The notes under the pieces were generated by a model that ran no database searches, was not told the DNA's origin, and saw nothing but the letters and a program-made list of their open reading frames with translations. This document shows positions 1-5,612 of a stretch of 5,888 nt of DNA, piece after piece; within the stretch, counting starts at the first letter, position 1, and each line of letters begins with the position of its first letter. The position numbers and the translations under genes were made by a program. The stretch is from positions 1-5,888 of the forward strand of contig WREN01000157.1 of assembly GCA_009779295.1 (NCBI GenBank), written 5' to 3'. The DNA is from Oscillospiraceae bacterium (GTDB lineage Bacteria; Bacillota; Clostridia; Oscillospirales; CAG-272).

Positions 1-495
1 AATGTCCCAAACGGCGGTACGGTGCTTGACGTGGGTTGCGGAAACGGAAGCCTTATAAATTCAATAAGGCAAAAAAATAAAATCCAGGCATACGGCGTAG
101 ATATATCCCCGAATATGATTGAAGAATGCCGGAAGCGGTATGAAGATATAAAGTTTGAAGTTTCAAGCGGTGAAAAATTACCTTTTGAAAGCGGATATTT
201 CGATACGGTTACAATCTGTTGCGTCCTTCATCACTTGAATAATCCGCGGAATTTCTTTCTTGAAGCGCAAAGGATATTAAAAACGGGCGGAAGTTTAATT
301 ATCGGCGAGCCGTGGTATCCATTTATATTACGGCAAATTGCCAATTATATTTTATTACCTCTTATAAAAGCGGGCGACAACAAGATATTCAGCCATAAAA
401 CATTAAGACAATATTTTACCGAATATGGTTTTACTATTACAAATATCTATAAAAAGGGAATTATACAAATTATTAGAGGGGATTTAAAATGTTAA
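1..495 (+). CDS. Class I SAM-dependent methyltransferase, 5'-truncated (Methyltransf_11-like)
   Basis: The reading frame is open from base 1 and ends at TAA 493-495, giving 164 visible residues; the true start lies off the left edge. The GTG at 22 is an internal Val inside the SAM motif, not a start. Seen in the sequence: motif I V-L-D-V-G-C-G-N-G at visible residues 8-16, an acidic motif II (Y-G-V-D-I-S) about 20 residues later, the L-P-F-E-S-G-Y-F-D-T-V motif and C-V-L-H-H-L strand/helix, then R-I-L-K-T-G-G-S-L-I-I. This is the UbiE/Methyltransf_11 type of Rossmann fold. From family knowledge it transfers a methyl group from SAM to a small molecule or lipid; the substrate cannot be read. 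The C-terminal part (W-Y-P-F-I-L-R-Q-I, then a Phe-Ser-His-Lys-Thr-Leu segment) probably forms the substrate cap. The last codons overlap the start of the next gene by 7 bp, implying translational coupling. No signal peptide is visible, so it is presumably cytoplasmic. Confidence 0.9.
   Translation, partial: NVPNGGTVLDVGCGNGSLINSIRQKNKIQAYGVDISPNMIEECRKRYEDIKFEVSSGEKLPFESGYFDTVTICCVLHHLNNPRNFFLEAQRILKTGGSLIIGEPWYPFILRQIANYILLPLIKAGDNKIFSHKTLRQYFTEYGFTITNIYKKGIIQIIRGDLKC
475..481 (+). promoter_or_regulatory. Ribosome binding site of SBP-A
   Basis: AGAGGGG lies 7 nt before ATG 489, inside the end of the upstream methyltransferase gene. It supports ATG 489 as the start, and that start places the LPAC lipobox at residues 16-19, as in the two paralogues. 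Confidence 0.65.
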
Positions 496-1928
496 AAAGA
501 TTATTAACAGCATTGTTTCTCCTGTCGATCTTTCTTCCGGCGTGCAGTAATAATGAAATACCTCCATTACACACAGGTGAACCCGATTTCGGCGGCGAAA
601 CTTTTAAGTTTATCGTGACAAGTTTTAAATACGGATTTGGTTATTACGAAACCATCGACGTTTACACGGAGGAACAAGACGGAACAACATTGAACGATGC
701 CGTTTATATACGCAACAGGCTTGTCGAAGACCTGTTAAATATCAACATCGCCGAGTACAAATCCGACAATGTACTAAATTCCGTAACACGTGCGGTAAAT
801 GCCACCGAACGTGCGTATGATGCTATTTTCACGAATATGTACGAAAGTTCCGTTATGGCGCGTGAAGGATTGACTGTCGATCTGTTGATAATGAAATACA
901 TCAACCTCGACAACCTATGGTGGGATAAAAATGCGGAAGAAGATTTGTCCATCAGAAACAAACTGTTTTTCACAACGGGTGACATAAGTACTTCGGCAAA
1001 GTCGTGCGTCCGGTTTTTGGTTTTCAACAAAAAGTTAATTGTCGATTATAAAATGGAAAGCCCATACGAATACGTGGAAAACGATACATGGACGTTCGAT
1101 GTATATTCTCAAATGGTCAAATCGCTGTATGTGGACGTAAACGGCGACGGAAGAAAAGACGACGGAAGAAAAGACGACGGCGATATATACGGTACGATTT
1201 TGGAAACCAACAATCCTTATTTTATGATATACGGATTCGGCGAGCGTCTGACGACGAACGACGCTGACGGATACCCGATTATAACTTGCAATAATGAACG
1301 CTTCGTTTACGCGGCGCAGCAGATATTCAACTTGTACTTTGACGACAACATATGCAGGCATGTAAACAATATATCAATGCCGGGCCGTGGGCGCTATTTT
1401 AATCCTAATTTCTACGCAGTTAAATATGCCCGCTCGTTATTTGCGGATAATAAATTTTTATTTCATCTCATGTACCCGCTTGCAATGGAAGAATTACGCG
1501 GCATGGAAGCGGATTTCGGCGTGCTGCCTTGTCCGAAACTGAACGAATTTCAAGAATCATATCACCATGTAGTAGACAGCAACGCGGTGATGCTCAGTAT
1601 ACCGATAACGTTCGACGAATACAAATCGGGTATCGTTCTCGAAGAGCTGGCGAAGGAGAGTAAACAGACATTAACGCCCGAATACAACGAAACGTTGTTA
1701 CGGCGGAAATACATTCGTGACAACGAATCAGAATTTATCTTGGATATAATCCAGGCGACTCAAAGATACGATCTGTGCGCGATATACAATTGGGGCGGAC
1801 TGTACGGTTTAATGGGTACTCTTACTGAGTTGAAAAATGAAAACCTAATTTCATCAATCGAACAATTATATTATATAGCTTCCGCAGAAATAAATAACAC
1901 AGTTAAAATTTTTGAAGGAGAAAATTAA
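489..1928 (+). CDS. Substrate-binding lipoprotein, carbohydrate ABC transporter type (SBP-A)
   Basis: A 479-residue secreted lipoprotein. It has a basic N-terminus (MLKR), a hydrophobic segment at residues 5-15, and lipobox L16-P17-A18-C19, so it should be lipid-anchored on the outer face of the membrane. The mature part looks like a family 1 extracellular solute-binding protein: N-D-A-V-Y at 69-73 with R-N at 75-76, W-W-D-K at 144-147, G-D-I-S at 164-167, T-W-T-F-D at 200-204, D-F-G-V-L-P at 342-347, and R-D-N-E-S-E-F at 410-416. An Asp/Asn loop from D216 resembles a dockerin or EF-hand calcium loop, as seen in many of these proteins, but is stretched by a 5-residue duplication. Its ligand is presumably an oligosaccharide, but nothing visible specifies which. 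It overlaps the upstream methyltransferase by 7 bp and ends 1 bp before SBP-B. SBP-B is its closest relative, with over half of residues identical by eye. No permease or ATPase gene is in the window. Confidence 0.85.
   Translation: MLKRLLTALFLLSIFLPACSNNEIPPLHTGEPDFGGETFKFIVTSFKYGFGYYETIDVYTEEQDGTTLNDAVYIRNRLVEDLLNINIAEYKSDNVLNSVTRAVNATERAYDAIFTNMYESSVMAREGLTVDLLIMKYINLDNLWWDKNAEEDLSIRNKLFFTTGDISTSAKSCVRFLVFNKKLIVDYKMESPYEYVENDTWTFDVYSQMVKSLYVDVNGDGRKDDGRKDDGDIYGTILETNNPYFMIYGFGERLTTNDADGYPIITCNNERFVYAAQQIFNLYFDDNICRHVNNISMPGRGRYFNPNFYAVKYARSLFADNKFLFHLMYPLAMEELRGMEADFGVLPCPKLNEFQESYHHVVDSNAVMLSIPITFDEYKSGIVLEELAKESKQTLTPEYNETLLRRKYIRDNESEFILDIIQATQRYDLCAIYNWGGLYGLMGTLTELKNENLISSIEQLYYIASAEINNTVKIFEGEN
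1146..1180 (+). repeat. In-frame 15-bp tandem duplication in the SBP-A calcium-type loop
   Basis: The unit GACGGAAGAAAAGAC occurs at 1146-1160 and again, base for base, at 1161-1175, followed by a partial third copy GACGG. It encodes DGRKD twice (residues 220-229). The equivalent loop of SBP-B has only one unit and is 5 residues shorter, so this is most simply a replication-slippage duplication in SBP-A after it split from SBP-B. The frame is preserved. Confidence 0.92.
1915..1920 (+). promoter_or_regulatory. Ribosome binding site that fixes the SBP-B start
   Basis: AAGGAG lies 9 nt before ATG 1930 and inside the last codons of SBP-A. An in-frame TTG at 1912 would add six residues (MKEKIK), but two of these are simply the Shine-Dalgarno bases read as Lys-Glu, and that start would have no site of its own. 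ATG 1930 also aligns the signal peptide with SBP-A and SBP-C. Confidence 0.85.
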
Positions 1929-1929
1929 A

Positions 1930-3390
1930 ATGTTAAAAAAACTATCAATCCTGCTGCTTGTCCTGTCAATATTACTGCCGGCGTGCGCCGGAAACGACAA
2001 TCCGAAAACGAACGAAACTAAATCTGAAACCTCAGAAGTCGGCGAAACCGTAACCACGCAGTTACAGCCCGACATACCGAAAGACGTTAATTTCGGCGGC
2101 GAAACGTTCACGTTTCTTGTCACGGGTCCGAATTACGGCTACGGATATTACGAAACAATCGACATATTCACCGAAGCCCAGAACGGCGAAACTTTGAACG
2201 ACGCGGTATATATGCGCAATCGAACGGTTGAGGAAAGGCTGAATATCGAAATCGCCGAGTTTAAGGCTGAAAGCGTAGTCAACACCGCTACGAAATCGAT
2301 AACCGCCGGCGACGACGAATACGACGCGATATTTACGACGATGCAGGAGAGTGCGAGATTAGCGCAGGGTAAGATGATTATGAATATAAAAGAAGTGTCG
2401 TTTATCGATTTGGATAAACCTTGGTGGGACAAAAACGCGGAGATTGATTTGTCTATCAAAAACAAACTTTATTTCACTACGGGCGATATCAGCACAATGG
2501 CAAAGGCCTGCACGCGTCTGTTTGTGTTCAACAAAAAGCTGATGAAGGAATACGACCTCGGCGATCCGTATGAAAACGTCAAAAACGATACATGGACGTT
2601 CGATGTATTCGCAAAGATGGTCAAGTCGCTGTACGTTGACATTAACGGCAACGGTGAAAAAGACGATGAAGACATCTACGGCACGATAATGGAAGCGCAT
2701 AATCCGATGTACCTGCTCACGGGTTTCGGGGAGAAGCTGACGACGAACGACGCCAACGGCTATCCGCAGATAACATGCACTAACGACCGTTTTTATACCG
2801 CAGCGGATAAACTTTGGGATTTGTATTTCGACGACACCGTTTGCAGGGACGTTAGCAAAATGAAAACAACAAGCGAATTTTCAAACGTTTACACATATGC
2901 CCGCGCGTTGTTTACGCGTGACAAGTTTTTATTCCATTTACCCGGCGCGTTGGTATTCTACGAGTTCCGCGATATGGAATCGGACTTCGGAGTATTGCCT
3001 TCTCCTAAACTGGACGAAACCCAATCGCGTTATTATCACATAGTCGAGATATATTCGGTAATGCTCAGCGTACCCGTTACGACCGATTTGGAGAGAGCGG
3101 GAATCGTGCTTGAATCCATGGCGGCGGAAAGTATGTACACTATAACGCCCGCGTTCAACGAAACGATGCTCAAGCGCAAATATGTCCGCGACAACGAATC
3201 CGAATTTATACTTGATATAATCAACGCGACTCATACATATGATTTGTGCATGGTGTTCAACTGGGGCGGTATGTTCGGTATAGTGAACAGCCTGACCGCG
3301 AATAAGAACCGCAATCTCGCGTCGGAAATGGCGAAAGTGTATGATAAAGCATTGAAAGAGATAGAAAATACGGTAAATACGTTTGAATAG
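1930..3390 (+). CDS. Substrate-binding lipoprotein, carbohydrate ABC transporter type (SBP-B)
   Basis: A 486-residue lipoprotein with a Lys-Lys N-terminus, a hydrophobic core at residues 5-16 and lipobox L16-P17-A18-C19. A Thr/Glu-rich linker follows at about 24-50, longer than in SBP-A, probably tethering the domain away from the membrane. Family-type blocks: N-D-A-V-Y at 90-94 with R-N-R-T-V-E-E-R at 96-103, W-W-D-K at 165-168, F-T-T-G-D-I-S at 182-188, T-W-T-F-D at 221-225, T-T-N-D at 271-274, D-F-G-V-L-P at 352-357, R-D-N-E-S-E-F at 420-426, and N-W-G-G at 444-447. The Asp/Asn loop D237-x-N239-x-N241-G-x-x-D245-x-x-D248 fits an EF-hand-like calcium loop of normal length. Its role is inferred to be capture of a sugar or oligosaccharide for an ABC importer encoded elsewhere. 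It is paralogous to SBP-A along its whole length, including an exact 27-nt match (1078-1104 in SBP-A, 2582-2608 here). The start follows the SBP-A stop by 1 bp, so coupled translation is likely. Confidence 0.87.
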   Translation: MLKKLSILLLVLSILLPACAGNDNPKTNETKSETSEVGETVTTQLQPDIPKDVNFGGETFTFLVTGPNYGYGYYETIDIFTEAQNGETLNDAVYMRNRTVEERLNIEIAEFKAESVVNTATKSITAGDDEYDAIFTTMQESARLAQGKMIMNIKEVSFIDLDKPWWDKNAEIDLSIKNKLYFTTGDISTMAKACTRLFVFNKKLMKEYDLGDPYENVKNDTWTFDVFAKMVKSLYVDINGNGEKDDEDIYGTIMEAHNPMYLLTGFGEKLTTNDANGYPQITCTNDRFYTAADKLWDLYFDDTVCRDVSKMKTTSEFSNVYTYARALFTRDKFLFHLPGALVFYEFRDMESDFGVLPSPKLDETQSRYYHIVEIYSVMLSVPVTTDLERAGIVLESMAAESMYTITPAFNETMLKRKYVRDNESEFILDIINATHTYDLCMVFNWGGMFGIVNSLTANKNRNLASEMAKVYDKALKEIENTVNTFE

Positions 3391-3394
3391 AGGG
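3389..3394 (+). promoter_or_regulatory. Ribosome binding site of the second methyltransferase
   Basis: AGAGGG overlaps the TAG stop of SBP-B and lies 6 nt before ATG 3401. The overlap ties translation of this gene to the end of SBP-B and supports ATG 3401 as the start. Confidence 0.65.
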
Positions 3395-3400
3395 TAAAAT

Positions 3401-4138
3401 ATGAAAACAAAAACTCAATTGGAACGGATTGCGAAATCTTACGACAGACACTTCATTGAGTATGGAAAGAAAGACGCGCTTTCATACGATAACCTGCCGG
3501 ACTATATTACAAACGATCCGGAGTATCCGTATTGGAAGAATGAACGGGAAAGCAATTGGCAGGATAATAGGTGCATAGACCTCAAAGATTATTTATCGCC
3601 TGCCAAAAACATGAATTTTATTCACCTCGGTTGCTCTTTGAGCCTAAAGCTCAAGGGATATGATAAATGGCCTTCAACTTATTACGGCGTTGATATTAGT
3701 AAGGAAACCATTCAGTTTCTTTACGAGTATATAGCGGAAAACAGTTTATCAATCGGTTCCTTATATTGCGGAAGCGTACACGAAACACCGTTTGCTGAAA
3801 GCTATTTTGACATCGGGGACTGTATCGGGGTGCTTGAATATTATGAAAAAAATTTTGTTTTAAAAGCAATTCAAGAATTTCATCGGATTATGAAACCTGA
3901 CGGCAAGTTCGTGCTTGATATTCCGAATATCACAAGCCCAAGCGGACGGGCGATGATGTTGATTGAGGAATACATGGGGCGACCTGATAGATTTGATATG
4001 CCGCCGCAAGAATTTGAAGACATGATTAAAGACTATTTTGAAATAGACGATTCAGACAGGATCCGCAATGAAAGTCATATGGGAATGGTGTACTTCTACT
4101 GCTTAAGATGTAAAAAGCAATTTAAACATAAACATTGA
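3401..4138 (+). CDS. Divergent class I SAM-dependent methyltransferase-like protein
   Basis: A complete 245-residue protein with no signal peptide, presumably cytoplasmic. Residues 1-70 are a charged, Tyr/Asp-rich helical lead-in that I do not recognise. The core from about 72 to 176 follows the Methyltransf_11 order: strand 1 F-I-H-L-G-C-S-L-S (73-81), Y-Y-G-V-D-I-S with acidic D98, the H-E-T-P-F-A-E-S-Y-F-D segment (127-137), G-V-L-E-Y-Y (143-148), and R-I-M-K-P-D-G-K-F-V-L-D (162-173). The glycine-rich loop is unusual. The canonical acidic residue is H75 and two loop glycines are S79 and S81, leaving only G77. D98, which normally binds the SAM ribose, is kept. It may still bind SAM, bind another ligand, or be inactive as an enzyme. 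The C-terminus ends in a Cys-containing, Lys/His-rich tail (C-L-R-C-K-K through K-H-K-H). It lies between two lipoprotein genes, 10 bp after SBP-B and 19 bp before SBP-C. The substrate is unknown. Confidence 0.8.
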   Translation: MKTKTQLERIAKSYDRHFIEYGKKDALSYDNLPDYITNDPEYPYWKNERESNWQDNRCIDLKDYLSPAKNMNFIHLGCSLSLKLKGYDKWPSTYYGVDISKETIQFLYEYIAENSLSIGSLYCGSVHETPFAESYFDIGDCIGVLEYYEKNFVLKAIQEFHRIMKPDGKFVLDIPNITSPSGRAMMLIEEYMGRPDRFDMPPQEFEDMIKDYFEIDDSDRIRNESHMGMVYFYCLRCKKQFKHKH

Positions 4139-4142
4139 TGTG

Positions 4143-4148
4143 AAGGAG
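4143..4148 (+). promoter_or_regulatory. Ribosome binding site that fixes the SBP-C start
   Basis: AAGGAG is 9 nt before ATG 4158, the same spacing as at SBP-B. An in-frame GTG at 4140 would give a six-residue extension (MKEIIA), again with the Shine-Dalgarno bases read as Lys-Glu; it is rejected in favour of ATG 4158, which aligns with the other two lipoproteins. Confidence 0.85.
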
Positions 4149-4157
4149 ATTATCGCA

Positions 4158-5591
4158 ATGTTAAAAAAATTTTTGATTTTAATATTTGTCTTTGCATTAC
4201 TGCTTCCCGCGTGCGCCGGCAACGACAAACCAAATGAAACGAATAAAGTCGGAGCAACGGAAACGAAACCGGAGATAATTGACAATCTTCCCGAAAGGGA
4301 TTTTGAGGGATATAATTTCCGCCTGTTTCTTCCCGGTACTTCCGGAGCCGGATATTACGTTAAAGAAGAAAACGGCGAAATAATAAACGACGCGATATTC
4401 GAGCGGAACAGAACCGTCGAGGAAAGGTTTAATATTACCATTTCGCAAGTCAGTTACAGCGTGGAATGGGACGACAGAATGGAAGGGCGTAACTTTATTC
4501 TCGCCGGAGACGACGATTTTGATTTAATGGTTTTTCACAGTATCGTCGCTTTTGAATACGCGCACGAAGGACTCGTTTTAGACTGGTTCGAATATATGCC
4601 TTATGTGGATCTGAGCGCCGTGTGGTGGAATCAGGACGTGATAAAGGAATGTTCTTTCTTTAATAAACTTTACTGTATCAACGGGGATATAAGTTACACG
4701 GCTCTTAGCAATACGTTATGTTTGTTTTTCAATAAAAATCTGTTTGACATATATGGGATTGAATATCCGTATGACGACGTGGAAAAAGGTTCGTGGACTT
4801 TCGACAAACTTTTATCGATAACTAAGCTCGGCAGTTCCGATCTTAACGGCGACGGCGTGATTACCGCGGATGCCGACAGATACGGTTTCGATATGGCAAA
4901 CGTGTATTCGTATCCGACGACGGCTTTATACTGCGGCGGCGACAGGGTCATAAAGAAAGATTCGGAAGGTCTGCCCGTTTTGGCGGTATACAACGAGCGG
5001 ACGGTTAATATTTACGAAAAACTTTTCGATATACTCAGGACAAATTGCGCCGCTATCCGTGATACGGCTTTATGGGGAAATCCCGAAAACATAGACATTT
5101 TCAAAGACGGGCGCGCTTTGATCGGCGCGGGCGGAATGGGTACCATAGTATCTTACCGTGCGATGGAAGATGAAATAGGGATGCTTCCCGCGCCGAAATA
5201 CGATGAAACTACTCCCAAATATTATTCGATTGTCGAAGCGTACGGAAGACTGATTACCGTTCCGGTCACGGCAAATAATTTAGAAAGGTTAAGCATAATA
5301 ACAGAAGCGTTGGGCGCGGAAGGACACAGAACTATAATCCCCACGTATTACGAACGGTCTCTAAAAACGAAATTCTCGCGCGACGTCGAATCGGAAACGA
5401 TGCTTGACTATATCAAAGACAGCGCGGTATATGATTACGGTTATTTAAACAGCGGTAGTTTGACCGGCGTGTTAGCTATTCCGGTTTCAGTCCTTATATA
5501 CTCTAACAATCCTGATTTCACTTCGCATTATAACGGAAATGAAAGAAGCGTACATATGAATATCGAAAAACTGATCGAAAAATTTCAATAA
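4158..5591 (+). CDS. Substrate-binding lipoprotein, carbohydrate ABC transporter type (SBP-C)
   Basis: A 477-residue lipoprotein: MLKK start, hydrophobic core at 5-16, lipobox L16-P17-A18-C19, and an acidic Asn/Thr/Glu linker to about residue 45. The signal region is nearly the same as in SBP-B (L-L-P-A-C-A-G-N-D in both), but the mature domain is much more diverged. Blocks still recognisable are N-D-A-I-F-E-R-N-R-T-V-E-E-R at 77-90, W-W at 156-157, G-D-I-S at 176-179, S-W-T-F-D at 212-216, F-K-D-G-R-A-L-I at 315-322, G-M-L-P-A-P at 341-346, and R-D-V-E-S-E at 408-413. The Asp/Asn loop D228-x-N230-x-D232-G-x-x-T-x-D238-x-D240 resembles a calcium loop with one extra residue. Ligand-facing regions therefore probably differ from SBP-A and SBP-B, suggesting a different sugar. 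It sits 21 bp before a probable fucosidase-like gene, so a glycan-derived ligand is plausible. Confidence 0.86.
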   Translation: MLKKFLILIFVFALLLPACAGNDKPNETNKVGATETKPEIIDNLPERDFEGYNFRLFLPGTSGAGYYVKEENGEIINDAIFERNRTVEERFNITISQVSYSVEWDDRMEGRNFILAGDDDFDLMVFHSIVAFEYAHEGLVLDWFEYMPYVDLSAVWWNQDVIKECSFFNKLYCINGDISYTALSNTLCLFFNKNLFDIYGIEYPYDDVEKGSWTFDKLLSITKLGSSDLNGDGVITADADRYGFDMANVYSYPTTALYCGGDRVIKKDSEGLPVLAVYNERTVNIYEKLFDILRTNCAAIRDTALWGNPENIDIFKDGRALIGAGGMGTIVSYRAMEDEIGMLPAPKYDETTPKYYSIVEAYGRLITVPVTANNLERLSIITEALGAEGHRTIIPTYYERSLKTKFSRDVESETMLDYIKDSAVYDYGYLNSGSLTGVLAIPVSVLIYSNNPDFTSHYNGNERSVHMNIEKLIEKFQ

Positions 5592-5596
5592 AAATT

Positions 5597-5602
5597 AAGG
5601 AG
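5597..5602 (+). promoter_or_regulatory. Ribosome binding site of the downstream hydrolase-like gene
   Basis: AAGGAG lies 10 nt before ATG 5613 in the 21-bp gap after SBP-C. No hairpin or T-run terminator is visible in that gap, so read-through from SBP-C is likely. Confidence 0.75.
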
Positions 5603-5612
5603 TAAAAATAAC

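Noticed and set aside
22..24. GTG at 22 as the start of the first methyltransferase.
   Set aside because: It would begin inside SAM motif I; the frame is open to the left edge, so the gene is simply cut by the window.
1146..1180. CRISPR or minisatellite array at the short repeat.
   Set aside because: There are only two full copies, with no spacers, and they are in frame within a coding sequence.
704..1361. Open frames on the - strand at 704-1030 and 1035-1361, antisense to SBP-A.
   Set aside because: They lie wholly opposite a well-supported lipoprotein gene, have low-complexity Ser/Val-rich products without recognisable domains, and similar shadows recur opposite SBP-B at the matching place, as expected from shared codons.
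1912..1930. Upstream TTG start for SBP-B, and likewise GTG 4140 for SBP-C.
   Set aside because: The extra codons contain the AAGGAG ribosome binding site itself, and the ATG starts 9 nt downstream of that site align all three signal peptides.
1866..2700. Open frames on the - strand at 1866-2123, 2148-2465 and 2359-2700.
   Set aside because: They are antisense to SBP-A/SBP-B coding sequence, overlap one another, and their products look like reverse-frame translations without domain signals.
2938..3451. Open frames on the - strand at 2938-3234, 3036-3224 and 3257-3451.
   Set aside because: They are opposite SBP-B and the start of the second methyltransferase, short, overlapping, and without any recognisable motif.
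4103..4993. Open frames on the - strand at 4103-4285, 4197-4448 and 4694-4993.
   Set aside because: They are antisense to SBP-C, which has a full lipoprotein signal and family motifs; no independent evidence supports them.
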